NCBI RefSeq assembly: GCF_003814875.1
Contig: NZ_RKQF01000001.1
Coordinates: forward strand, 3,534,001-3,598,000
Length of the DNA: 64,000 nucleotides
From: Streptomyces sp. Ag109_O5-1
GTDB taxonomy: Bacteria; Actinomycetota; Actinomycetes; Streptomycetales; Streptomycetaceae
Reading direction: 5' to 3'
Under the pieces are notes generated by a model. That model made no database searches and had not been told where the DNA came from. It saw only the letters and a list, made by a program, of their open reading frames with translations. The translations under genes and the position numbers were made by a program. Positions within the stretch are counted from its first letter, which is position 1, and each line of letters begins with the position of its first letter. Positions 46,122-53,769 of the stretch are shown here, one piece after another.

Positions 46122-47807
46122 TCAGACCTCCACGACGACCGGGAGGATCATCGGCCTGCGGCGATACGTGTCCGAGACCCACTTGCCGAGGGTCCGCCGG
46201 ATGAGTTGCTGCAGCTGGTGGGGTTCCACCACGCCGTCCTGGGCCGAGCGTTCGAGGACTTCCGAGATCTTCGGGAGGACGTCCGCGAACGCCGAGTCGT
46301 CGATGCCGGAGCCGCGCGCCTGGACATGGGGTCCACCCGTGATCTTGCCGGTCGACGAATCGACGACCACGAAGACCGAGATGATGCCCTCGTCGCCGAG
46401 GATCTTCCGGTCCTTGAGGGCCGGCTCGCCCACGTCGCCGACCGAGAGGCCGTCGACGTACACGTAACCCGCCTGGACCTTGCCGGAGATCTTCGCCTTG
46501 CCCGCGACGAGGTCGACGACGACACCGTCCTCGGCGATGACGATGCGGTCGTGCGGGACGCCGGTGAGCGCGCCCAGTTCGGCGTTGGCGCGCAGGTGCC
46601 GCCATTCGCCGTGGACCGGCATCAGGTTCTTCGGCCGGCAGATGTTGTAGAAGTACAACAGCTCGCCGGCGGAGGCGTGGCCGGAGACGTGCACCTTGGC
46701 GTTGCCCTTGTGGACGACGTTGGCGCCCCAGCGGGTCAGGCCGTTGATGACGCGGTAGACCGCGTTCTCGTTTCCGGGGATGAGGGACGAGGCCAGGATG
46801 ACCGTGTCCCCCTCGACGATCCGGATCTGGTGGTCGCGGTTGGCCATCCGGGACAGGGCCGCCATCGGCTCGCCCTGGGAGCCCGTGCAGACCAGGACCA
46901 CGTCGCTGTCCGGGAGGTCGTCGAGCGTCTTCACGTCCACGACCAGGCCCGGCGGGACCTTCAGATAGCCGAGGTCCCGGGCGATGCCCATGTTGCGGAC
47001 CATCGAGCGGCCGACGAAGGCGACCCGGCGGCCGTACTCATGGGCCGCGTCCAGGATCTGCTGGATGCGGTGGACGTGGCTGGCGAAGCTCGCCACGATG
47101 ATCCGCTTGCGGGCGCCGGCGAAGACCTGGCGCAGGACGTTGGAGATGTCGCGCTCGGGCGGGACGAAGCCCGGGACCTCGGCGTTCGTGGAGTCGGCGA
47201 GGAGGAGGTCGATGCCTTCTTCGCTGAGCCGGGCGAACGCGTGTAGATCCGTGAGGCGGTTGTCCAGCGGGAGCTGGTCCATCTTGAAGTCGCCGGTGTG
47301 GACCGCCATGCCCGCGGGGGTGCGGATCGCGACCGCCAGGGCGTCGGGGATGGAGTGGTTGACGGCGATGAACTCGCAGTCGAAGGGGCCGATGCGCTCG
47401 CGCCGGCCCTCCGCCACTTCCAGGGTGTAGGGGCGGATGCGGTGCTCCTGGAGCTTGGCCTCGATGAGCGCGAGGGTCAGCTTGGAGCCGATCAGCGGGA
47501 TGTCCGGCTTCTCACGGAGCAGGAAGGGGACACCGCCGATGTGGTCCTCGTGGCCATGGGTCAGGACGATGCCCTCGATGTCGTCGAGGCGGTCCCGGAT
47601 GGACGAGAAATCCGGCAGGATCAGGTCGATTCCGGGCTGCTCCTCCTCGGGGAAGAGCACTCCGCAGTCGACGATCAGCAAGCGGCCGCCGTACTCGAAG
47701 ACGGTCATGTTTCGGCCGATCTCGCCGAGCCCGCCGAGCGGGGTGACGCGCAGGGCGCCTTCGGGGAGCTGCGGAGGCGCGCCGAGTTCAGGATGCGGAT
47801 GACTCAA
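46122..47807 (-). CDS. rnj: Ribonuclease J
   Basis: A 561-aa beta-lactamase/beta-CASP ribonuclease with 5'-3' exonuclease and endonuclease activity, acting in mRNA decay and rRNA maturation. The metal-binding motif HGHEDH is at 84-89 (HxHxDH). Beta-CASP signatures include ADSTNAEVPG, GSQGEPM and SGHASAGEL. A C-terminal domain follows from ~450. The start is TTG at 47807: GAGGAG lies 6 nt upstream and the resulting 561 residues equal the S. coelicolor protein; longer open frame upstream is not family-like. dapA lies 160 bp upstream on the same strand. Confidence 0.95.
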   Translation of the reverse strand: MSHPHPELGAPPQLPEGALRVTPLGGLGEIGRNMTVFEYGGRLLIVDCGVLFPEEEQPGIDLILPDFSSIRDRLDDIEGIVLTHGHEDHIGGVPFLLREKPDIPLIGSKLTLALIEAKLQEHRIRPYTLEVAEGRRERIGPFDCEFIAVNHSIPDALAVAIRTPAGMAVHTGDFKMDQLPLDNRLTDLHAFARLSEEGIDLLLADSTNAEVPGFVPPERDISNVLRQVFAGARKRIIVASFASHVHRIQQILDAAHEYGRRVAFVGRSMVRNMGIARDLGYLKVPPGLVVDVKTLDDLPDSDVVLVCTGSQGEPMAALSRMANRDHQIRIVEGDTVILASSLIPGNENAVYRVINGLTRWGANVVHKGNAKVHVSGHASAGELLYFYNICRPKNLMPVHGEWRHLRANAELGALTGVPHDRIVIAEDGVVVDLVAGKAKISGKVQAGYVYVDGLSVGDVGEPALKDRKILGDEGIISVFVVVDSSTGKITGGPHVQARGSGIDDSAFADVLPKISEVLERSAQDGVVEPHQLQQLIRRTLGKWVSDTYRRRPMILPVVVEV

Positions 47808-47967
47808 AAGACTCTCCTCACCACGCACGCCACGTACCGGTCGGGCACGTGGCGTGCGTGACGTTCGTGCATAAGCAGTTGTCGTTGTGTGGGGTGCGGG
47901 CACACCGGTGGTCCCGCTTATTCAGTTGTGAAGCCTTGCTGCGCGGACAGCCGCGCGAAGTCTGTTG

Positions 47968-48867
47968 TCAGAGCTGTACCCCGCCAGCAGCAAGATCGAT
48001 CTTGAGCTGGGAGATCTCCTCGGCCGAACATTCGACCATGGGGGCGCGCAGCGGCCCGGCGGGCAGGCCCTGGAGGGCGAGCGCGGCCTTGGTCGTCATG
48101 ACGCCCTGGGTGCGGAACATGCCGGTGTAGACCGGGAGCAGCTTCTGGTGGATCTCCGTCGCCTTCTGGACGTCACCGGAGGTGAAGGCCTCGACGAGGG
48201 CCCTGAGGTCCGGGGTGACCACGTGGCCGACTACGGAGACGAAGCCGACGGCGCCCACGGAGAGCAGCGGCAGGTTGAGCATGTCGTCGCCGGAGTACCA
48301 GGCGAGGCCGGACTGGGCGATGGCCCAGCTCGCGCGGCCGAGGTCGCCCTTGGCGTCCTTGTTGGCGACGATCCTGGGGTGCTCGGCCAGGCGGACGAAC
48401 GTCTCGGTGCTGATCGGGACGCCACTGCGGCCGGGGATGTCGTAGAGCATGACGGGCAGCTCGGTGACGTCGGCGACGGCCGTGAAGTGCCGGTACAGGC
48501 CCTCCTGCGGGGGCTTGTTGTAGTACGGCGTGACGACCAGCAGGCCGTGGGCGCCGTCGCGCTCGGCCTGGCGGGCCAGCTCGATGCTGTGGTGGGTGTC
48601 GTTGGTGCCGACGCCGGCCACCACGTGGGCGCGGTCGCCGACCGCCTCCAGTACGGCTCGTACGAGGTCCGATTTCTCCGCGTCGCTGGTGGTGGGGGAC
48701 TCGCCGGTGGTCCCGTTGATGATCAGGCCGTCGTTGCCTGCGTCCACCAGGTGGGTGGCAAGCCGCTGCGCGCCGTCGAGGTCGAGCGCGCCGTCCGCCG
48801 TGAAGGGCGTGACCATGGCGGTGAGGACCCGCCCGAAGGGGGTCTGCGGAGTGGAGGTCGGAGCCAT
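47968..48867 (-). CDS. dapA: 4-hydroxy-tetrahydrodipicolinate synthase
   Basis: A 299-aa TIM-barrel aldolase condensing pyruvate with aspartate semialdehyde in the diaminopimelate/lysine pathway. Thr53-Thr54 of NGTTGES, Tyr142 in YDIPGRSG and the Schiff-base Lys170 in VANKDAKGD are all present. The ATG is at 48867. It lies between thyX and rnj on the minus strand; dapB is 2.7 kb away on the same strand, with thyX and small genes between, as in other streptomycetes. Confidence 0.96.
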   Translation of the reverse strand: MAPTSTPQTPFGRVLTAMVTPFTADGALDLDGAQRLATHLVDAGNDGLIINGTTGESPTTSDAEKSDLVRAVLEAVGDRAHVVAGVGTNDTHHSIELARQAERDGAHGLLVVTPYYNKPPQEGLYRHFTAVADVTELPVMLYDIPGRSGVPISTETFVRLAEHPRIVANKDAKGDLGRASWAIAQSGLAWYSGDDMLNLPLLSVGAVGFVSVVGHVVTPDLRALVEAFTSGDVQKATEIHQKLLPVYTGMFRTQGVMTTKAALALQGLPAGPLRAPMVECSAEEISQLKIDLAAGGVQL

Positions 48868-48937
48868 GGGTTACACGCTACTCGGTGCTCACGGCGCGGT
48901 CTGCCCTTGGGGTACGGGGAAAGTCCGGACAAATGCG

Positions 48938-48982
48938 GAGCCCGGCACTGCCTGCTCGGGGGTTCAAGCAGTGCCGGGTCCG
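48938..48982 (-). terminator. Hairpin terminator of thyX
   Basis: Minus strand CCCGGCACTGC (48968-48978) pairs with GCAGTGCCGGG (48941-48951), 100 bp after the thyX stop codon. Confidence 0.7.
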
Positions 48983-49078
48983 TTTGATCAGGCTAGATGA
49001 ACTTCTCTAAATGCCGCAATACGGACACTTCGCGAGGCTGATCCGTACATCTGTGCCGAGCACGTCAAAATGGCCGGG

Positions 49079-49819
49079 TTACGGGGCGACACGACCGTTG
49101 GCGTTGAACGCGGCATAGGTGAGCGGCATGAGCTTGGCCCACTCCGCTTCCATCTTCTCGCCGACCATCTCGATCTCCCGCTGCGGGAAGGACGGCACCT
49201 TGGCCAGCTCGTGCTGGGTCCGCAGGCCGAGGAAGTGCATCAGCGACCGGGCGTTGCAGGTGGCGTACATCGAGGAGAACAGGCCGACGGGAAGCACTGC
49301 ACGGGCCACCTCACGGGCGACACCGGCGGCGAGCATCTCCTGGTAGGCCTCGTACGCCTGCCGGTAGGAGTCCTCCATCACCCGGCCGACGAGCTCCTGC
49401 TGGGCCTGCGTGCCCTCGACGAAGACGTACTTGCCGGGGCGGCCCTCCTGGACGAGCTTGCGGGACTCGTCGGGGACGTAGAAGACCGGCTGAAGCTCCC
49501 GGTAACGGCCCGACTCCTCGTTGTAAGACCATCCCACCCTGTGGCGCATGAATTCGCGGAAGACGAAGATCGGGGCGCTGATGAAGAACGTCATCGAGTT
49601 GTGCTCGAAGGGGCTGCCGTGCCGGTCCCGCATCAGATAGTTGATCAGGCCCTTGGAGCGCTCGGGGTCCTTCTTCAGCTCGTCCAGGGACTGCTCGCCG
49701 GCGGTGGAGACGCGGGCGGCCCACAGCACGTCGGAGTCGGCCGCGCTGTGCTTGACCAGCTCGACGGTCACTTCGCTGCGGAAGCTGGGCTTGAGGTCGC
49801 CGGCGGGGGTGTCGGTCAC
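49079..49819 (-). CDS. thyX: Flavin-dependent thymidylate synthase
   Basis: A 246-aa FAD-dependent enzyme making dTMP from dUMP with methylene-tetrahydrofolate and NADPH. The ThyX signature RHRx(7-8)S is present at Arg92-His93-Arg94 ... Ser103 within RHRVGWSYNEESGRY. The C-terminus carries FLGLRTQHELA with substrate-contacting Arg. The GTG at 49819 gives the length of the S. coelicolor protein and has AAGGA at ~11 nt; the open frame continues upstream through an 11-bp repeat array that I exclude. Terminator downstream at 48938-48982. Confidence 0.95.
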   Translation of the reverse strand: MTDTPAGDLKPSFRSEVTVELVKHSAADSDVLWAARVSTAGEQSLDELKKDPERSKGLINYLMRDRHGSPFEHNSMTFFISAPIFVFREFMRHRVGWSYNEESGRYRELQPVFYVPDESRKLVQEGRPGKYVFVEGTQAQQELVGRVMEDSYRQAYEAYQEMLAAGVAREVARAVLPVGLFSSMYATCNARSLMHFLGLRTQHELAKVPSFPQREIEMVGEKMEAEWAKLMPLTYAAFNANGRVAP

Positions 49820-50000
49820 GGCTCGGAGGGTCCTTCCATCACTTCTCTCGGGCGGCGCCCACTCTACGGCCCGGCACTGACATCGGGGCGTTCGGTGCCG
49901 GGGCGCTGCATACGGCGGCAAAATTCTGTGAATTCGGTGAAACCGGGCACCTTTCGGGGCACCCGCGCGTCTGTGTAGATGCCGGACATTCCTTCGAGCC

Positions 50001-50088
50001 GATGCGGTCCCGATGCGGTCCCGATGCGGTCCCGATGCGGTCCCGATGCGGTCCCGATGCGGTCCCGATCCGGTCCCGATGCGATCCC
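50001..50088 (+). repeat. Eight-copy 11-bp tandem repeat (gatgcggtccc)
   Basis: Six identical copies of gatgcggtccc from 50001 to 50066, then gatccggtccc (50067-50077) and gatgcgatccc (50078-50088). It ends immediately before the GAGAGGAGAAG ribosome site of the small membrane-protein gene and lies in the gap divergent to thyX. Confidence 0.97.
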
Positions 50089-50107
50089 GAGAGGAGAAGC
50101 ACCGCCC

Positions 50108-50368
50108 ATGTTCATCCCCCAGCCACCGCCGGGAGGTGCCCCCAGCGAACCCGTGCCGTTCGCCTTCCTCGCCGAAGGCGACAGGTTCCGCAGCAATGTC
50201 GCTCCCCCGCCCCGTCAGCGGTCGTCCGTGAGTCAGATAGCCGGGCGGTGGCTGCTCGGGCTCACCATCGTGGCCGGACTCGTGGGGTCGGTGGTCCTCG
50301 GCATGCCGGCGCTGTCCACGCCGTCCAGCACTGAGACGCAGCAGTCGCAGGCCTCTCAGGGGCACTGA
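50108..50368 (+). CDS. Small single-span membrane protein
   Basis: An 86-aa protein. A Pro-rich N-terminus (MFIPQPPPGGAP) is followed by a polar stretch, one membrane helix (~48-65, WLLGLTIVAGLVGSVVLGM) and a short Ser/Thr/Gln-rich tail. The ATG at 50108 is chosen because GGAGAAG precedes it; the in-frame codons further upstream are the 11-bp repeat and would be Arg/Cys/Gly/Pro nonsense. Divergent from thyX. Function unknown. Confidence 0.75.
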   Translation: MFIPQPPPGGAPSEPVPFAFLAEGDRFRSNVAPPPRQRSSVSQIAGRWLLGLTIVAGLVGSVVLGMPALSTPSSTETQQSQASQGH

Positions 50369-50458
50369 CTCTTCCGGACCCCCATGAGTGGTGAGCGGGG
50401 ACATGGCCGGATAGCCTCACCGGGCACAGCCCATGCATGGATTGAGTGAGGACCAGCC

Positions 50459-51013
50459 GTGCCCCTGCCCTTCCTGACGGCCGACCGCACCTTCGACGCG
50501 GCACCCGACACCGCGCTGCCGTACGACGACCGGGACCGTTGGCGGCGCCCCTACCGGCCCGGCCCGTGGCGTGTGGGCGGGGCTGCCCTGTGGTTGCTGC
50601 TCGCCTCGTTCGTGCTGTTCGCGGCGGTCGCACTCGCCCTGACCGGTTCGCTCGGCTCCGCCGGAGTGGTTCTCGGCATCGCGTTGCTGATCATCGCCGG
50701 CGCGTTGCGGATACTGCGCATGGGCGTGTGGGTGAGCGCGCGCGGAGTGCGCCAGGTGGGTCTGGTGTACACGCGGACCGTGCCCTGGAAGCGGGTCGCC
50801 TCGGTGCGCACGGCGCAGCAGCCGGTGCGCTGGCTGGGGCTGCCGCGCACGGTGCAGGGGCAGGCGCTGACGCTCGTACGCAAGGACCGGTCGCCGGAGG
50901 ACTCCGCACCGCTGCTGACCACGCACACGATGGACTTCGTGGGCCGCTCGTCCGCCTTCGACCATGCGGCGGACGCGGTGGAGGCATGGGCGGCGGAGTA
51001 CCGGCGCGGTTAG
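50459..51013 (+). CDS. PH-domain-type membrane protein
   Basis: A 184-aa protein with two membrane helices (~40-62 and ~68-86) followed by a bacterial PH-like domain (~90-175; VWVSARGVRQVGLVYTRTVPWKRVASVR is its beginning in outline, with W and conserved Gly positions). The GTG start at 50459 has TGAGGA upstream. It is 90 bp behind the small membrane-protein gene and ends with a strong terminator at 51028-51064. Function unknown. Confidence 0.8.
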   Translation: MPLPFLTADRTFDAAPDTALPYDDRDRWRRPYRPGPWRVGGAALWLLLASFVLFAAVALALTGSLGSAGVVLGIALLIIAGALRILRMGVWVSARGVRQVGLVYTRTVPWKRVASVRTAQQPVRWLGLPRTVQGQALTLVRKDRSPEDSAPLLTTHTMDFVGRSSAFDHAADAVEAWAAEYRRG

Positions 51014-51027
51014 CGCCCGCAGAGCGG

Positions 51028-51064
51028 GAAGGGGCCGGTCCGCGGTGTGCGGGCCGGCCCCTTC
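51028..51064. terminator. Hairpin terminator
   Basis: gaaggggccggtccgc pairs with gcgggccggccccttc (one mismatch) around GGTGT, 15 bp after the PH-domain gene stop. Confidence 0.85.
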
Positions 51065-51137
51065 GTCGTACAAAGCTGTGTACAACCGCGTACATGCTAC
51101 GTACAAGCCGCTTACGGGCTGATGCAGGCTGTACGGC

Positions 51138-51590
51138 TCAGGCCTCGATCGGCTTGCCCTCGTGCAGGGCGATGGCGCGCTGCATCGCCTTGCGGGCGCG
51201 TGGGGTGTCCCGGGCGTCGTGGTAGGCGACGGCGAGGCGGAACCAGCTGCGCCAGTCGTCCGGTGCGGCCTCCGTCTCGGCCTTGCGCTTGGCGAAGACC
51301 TCGTCGGCGGAGTCGCGGTCGATCCGGCCGCCGGGCGTGCGCTTCAGCTCGTCCACGGGCAGGCCGCCCTCGGCGTCGAGTGCGGCGGCGAGGGCGTTGG
51401 CCTTGCGGACGAACTGGGTGTTCTTCCACAGGAACCACAGGCCGATGACCGGCAGGATCAGCACCGCCACCCCGAAGGTGACGGTGAGGAGCGTGCCGGT
51501 CTGGATCAGCATCACGCCCCGGCTGCCGACCAGGACGAAGTAGAAGAGCAGGACGGCGGCCGTGATGGCGTAGGAGATCTTCGCGCGCAT
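51138..51590 (-). CDS. Membrane protein with TPR-like tail
   Basis: A 150-aa protein with two membrane helices (~6-26 and ~33-55) and a soluble C-terminal part. The latter has a TPR-like pair of helices (DDWRSWFRLAVAYHDARD and PRARKAMQRAIALHEG). The ATG is at 51590. It is 20 bp downstream of dapB on the same strand, so it is probably in the dapB transcript. No specific function can be assigned. Confidence 0.8.
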   Translation of the reverse strand: MRAKISYAITAAVLLFYFVLVGSRGVMLIQTGTLLTVTFGVAVLILPVIGLWFLWKNTQFVRKANALAAALDAEGGLPVDELKRTPGGRIDRDSADEVFAKRKAETEAAPDDWRSWFRLAVAYHDARDTPRARKAMQRAIALHEGKPIEA

Positions 51591-51610
51591 GAGCAGGGGC
51601 CTTCCGGGGC

Positions 51611-52363
51611 TCAGCCGAGGTCCAGGAAGTTCTCCAGGCCGAAGGTCAGGCCCGGAGTGGTGACCACGCGGCGGGCGCCGAGCAGGATGCCCGGCATGAA
51701 GCTGCTGTGATGGAGGGAGTCGTGCCGGACGGTGAGGGTCTCGCCCTCGCCGCCCAGCAGGACCTCCTGGTGGGCGAGGAGGCCGCGCAGGCGGACCGCG
51801 TGGACCGGGATGCCGTCGACGCTGGCTCCCCGGGCGCCGTCCAGGGCCGTCACCGTGGCGTCCGGGGCCGGGGCGGTGCCGGCCGCGCGGCGGGCCTCGG
51901 CGATGAGCTGAGCCGTGCGGGTGGCCGTGCCACTCGGCGCGTCCACCTTGTTCGGGTGGTGGAGCTCGACGACCTCCACCGACTCGAAGTAGGGCGCGGC
52001 GATCTGCGCGAACTTCATCGTCAGCACGGCGCCGATGGAGAAGTTCGGGGCGATGAGCACGCCTGTCTCAGGGGACTGGGCGAGCCAGCCCCTCAGCTGC
52101 GCGAGGCGTTCGTCGGTCCAGCCCGTCGTGCCGACGACCGCGTGGATGCCGTGGCGCACGCAGAAGTCGAGGTTGCCCATGACCGAGGCGGGGGTGGTGA
52201 GTTCGACGGCGACCTGGGCGCCGGACTCGGCCAGCGCCTCCAGCTTGTCGCCCCGGCCGAGGGCGGCGACCAGCTCCATGTCCTCGGCGGCCTCGACCGC
52301 CTTGACCGCCTCGGAGCCGATCCGGCCCTTGGCGCCGAGGACCGCCACGCGCAGCTTGCTCAT
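51611..52363 (-). CDS. dapB: 4-hydroxy-tetrahydrodipicolinate reductase
   Basis: A 250-aa NAD(P)H-dependent reductase of the diaminopimelate pathway. The Rossmann motif is VLGAKGRIG (8-16). Catalytic His135 and Lys139 lie in ELHHPNKVDAPSGT. ATG at 52363. It lies 26 bp after the M16 peptidase gene, on the same strand, so a pnp-pepM16-dapB-TPR transcript is likely. Confidence 0.96.
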   Translation of the reverse strand: MSKLRVAVLGAKGRIGSEAVKAVEAAEDMELVAALGRGDKLEALAESGAQVAVELTTPASVMGNLDFCVRHGIHAVVGTTGWTDERLAQLRGWLAQSPETGVLIAPNFSIGAVLTMKFAQIAAPYFESVEVVELHHPNKVDAPSGTATRTAQLIAEARRAAGTAPAPDATVTALDGARGASVDGIPVHAVRLRGLLAHQEVLLGGEGETLTVRHDSLHHSSFMPGILLGARRVVTTPGLTFGLENFLDLG

Positions 52364-52389
52364 CTTCTTCGTTCCTTACCGGTGGTGTG

Positions 52390-53769
52390 TCAGGCGACGG
52401 CGTCGTGCAGGCGTGCGGCCTGTTTGTCCTTGAGCGGGCCGATGACCGACAGCGACGGGCGCTGTCCCAGGATGTCGCGGGCGACCGAGCGGACCTCGTC
52501 CGGGGTCACCGCCGCTATCCGGGCCAGCATGTCGTCGACGGACATCTGCTCGCCCCAGCACAGCTCGCTCTTGCCGATACGGTTCATCAGGGCGCCGGTG
52601 TCCTCCAGGCCGAGGACCGTGGAGCCCTGGAGCTGGCCGATGGCGCGCCCTATCTCGTCGTCCGGCAGGCCCTGCTCGGCCACCTGGTCGAGCTCGTCCC
52701 GGCAGATCTTGAGCACGTCGTGGACCTGCGAGGGGCGGCAGCCGGCGTAGACGCCGAACAGGCCGCAGTCGGCGAAGCCGGACGTGTACGAGTACACGCT
52801 GTAGGCCAGGCCGCGCTTCTCGCGGACCTCCTGGAAGAGCCGGGAGGACATGCCGCCGCCGAGGGCGGTGTTGAGCACGCCGAGCGCCCAGCGGCGGTCG
52901 TCGGTGCGGGCGAGGCCGGGCATGCCGAGGACGACGTGCGCCTGCTCGGTCTTGCGGCCGAGGAGTTCGACGCGGCCGGCGGTGCGGATCGTACGGCTGC
53001 CGTCGCGCGGGGCGATGGGGGCGGCTGCGGTGTTCCTGAAGGCGCCGGCCTTCTCGAAGGCCGCGCGGACCTGTCGTACGACCTTGATGTGGTCGATGTT
53101 GCCGGCCGCGGCGACCACCAGGTGGGTGGGGTCGTAGTGCTTCTTGTAGAAGCGGCGGATGCGGTCGGCGGTGAGGGCGTTGACCGTGTCGACGGTGCCG
53201 AGGACCGGGCGGCCGAGGGCGTTGTCGCCGAACATGGTGTGCGCGAACAGGTCGTGCACACAGTCGCCGGGGTCGTCCTCGGTCATGGCGATCTCTTCGA
53301 GGATCGCGCCCCGCTCGACGTTGACGTCGTCCTCGAGGATGAGCGAGCCGGTCAGCATGTCGCAGACGACGTCGATGGCGAGCGGCAGGTCGGTGTCGAG
53401 CACGCGTGCGTAGTAGCACGTGTACTCCTTCGCCGTGAACGCGTTCATCTCACCGCCGACCGCGTCGATGGCGGAGGAGATGTCCAGGGCGGAGCGGCGC
53501 GTGGTGCCCTTGAAGAGCAGGTGCTCCAGGTAGTGGGTGGCGCCGTTCAGGGCGGGGGTCTCGTCGCGGGAGCCGACGTGGGCCCAGATACCGAAGGTCG
53601 CGGAGCGGACCGAGGGCAGGGTCTCGGTGACGATGCGAAGGCCGCCGGGGAGGGTGGTCTTACGGACCGTGCCGATGCCGTTCTCGCCCTTGATCAGGGT
53701 TTGGGTACGGGCGACGGCCCGCGCCTCCGAGGAGGTGCGGGCCGTCGCCGTGGAGCTGCTCGACGTCAC
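52390..53769 (-). CDS. M16 family zinc metallopeptidase
   Basis: A 459-aa pitrilysin-family peptidase related to mitochondrial processing peptidase beta. The inverted zinc motif HYLEH is at 79-83, and Glu159, 76 residues later, is the expected third ligand (EEIAM region). The C-terminal half is the second M16 domain (R/Y pair region RGLAYSVYSY). Its GTG start at 53769 overlaps the pnp stop by 4 bp (GTGA). This pnp-M16 coupling is conserved in actinomycetes. The ~35-residue Ser/Thr/Ala N-terminus is low-complexity; no signal peptide. Confidence 0.93.
   Translation of the reverse strand: MTSSSSTATARTSSEARAVARTQTLIKGENGIGTVRKTTLPGGLRIVTETLPSVRSATFGIWAHVGSRDETPALNGATHYLEHLLFKGTTRRSALDISSAIDAVGGEMNAFTAKEYTCYYARVLDTDLPLAIDVVCDMLTGSLILEDDVNVERGAILEEIAMTEDDPGDCVHDLFAHTMFGDNALGRPVLGTVDTVNALTADRIRRFYKKHYDPTHLVVAAAGNIDHIKVVRQVRAAFEKAGAFRNTAAAPIAPRDGSRTIRTAGRVELLGRKTEQAHVVLGMPGLARTDDRRWALGVLNTALGGGMSSRLFQEVREKRGLAYSVYSYTSGFADCGLFGVYAGCRPSQVHDVLKICRDELDQVAEQGLPDDEIGRAIGQLQGSTVLGLEDTGALMNRIGKSELCWGEQMSVDDMLARIAAVTPDEVRSVARDILGQRPSLSVIGPLKDKQAARLHDAVA

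Noticed and set aside
50001..50088. 11-bp repeats as CRISPR or as coding N-terminus of the membrane protein
   Set aside because: There are no spacers between units, and a ribosome site plus ATG follow the array, so translation most likely starts after it.
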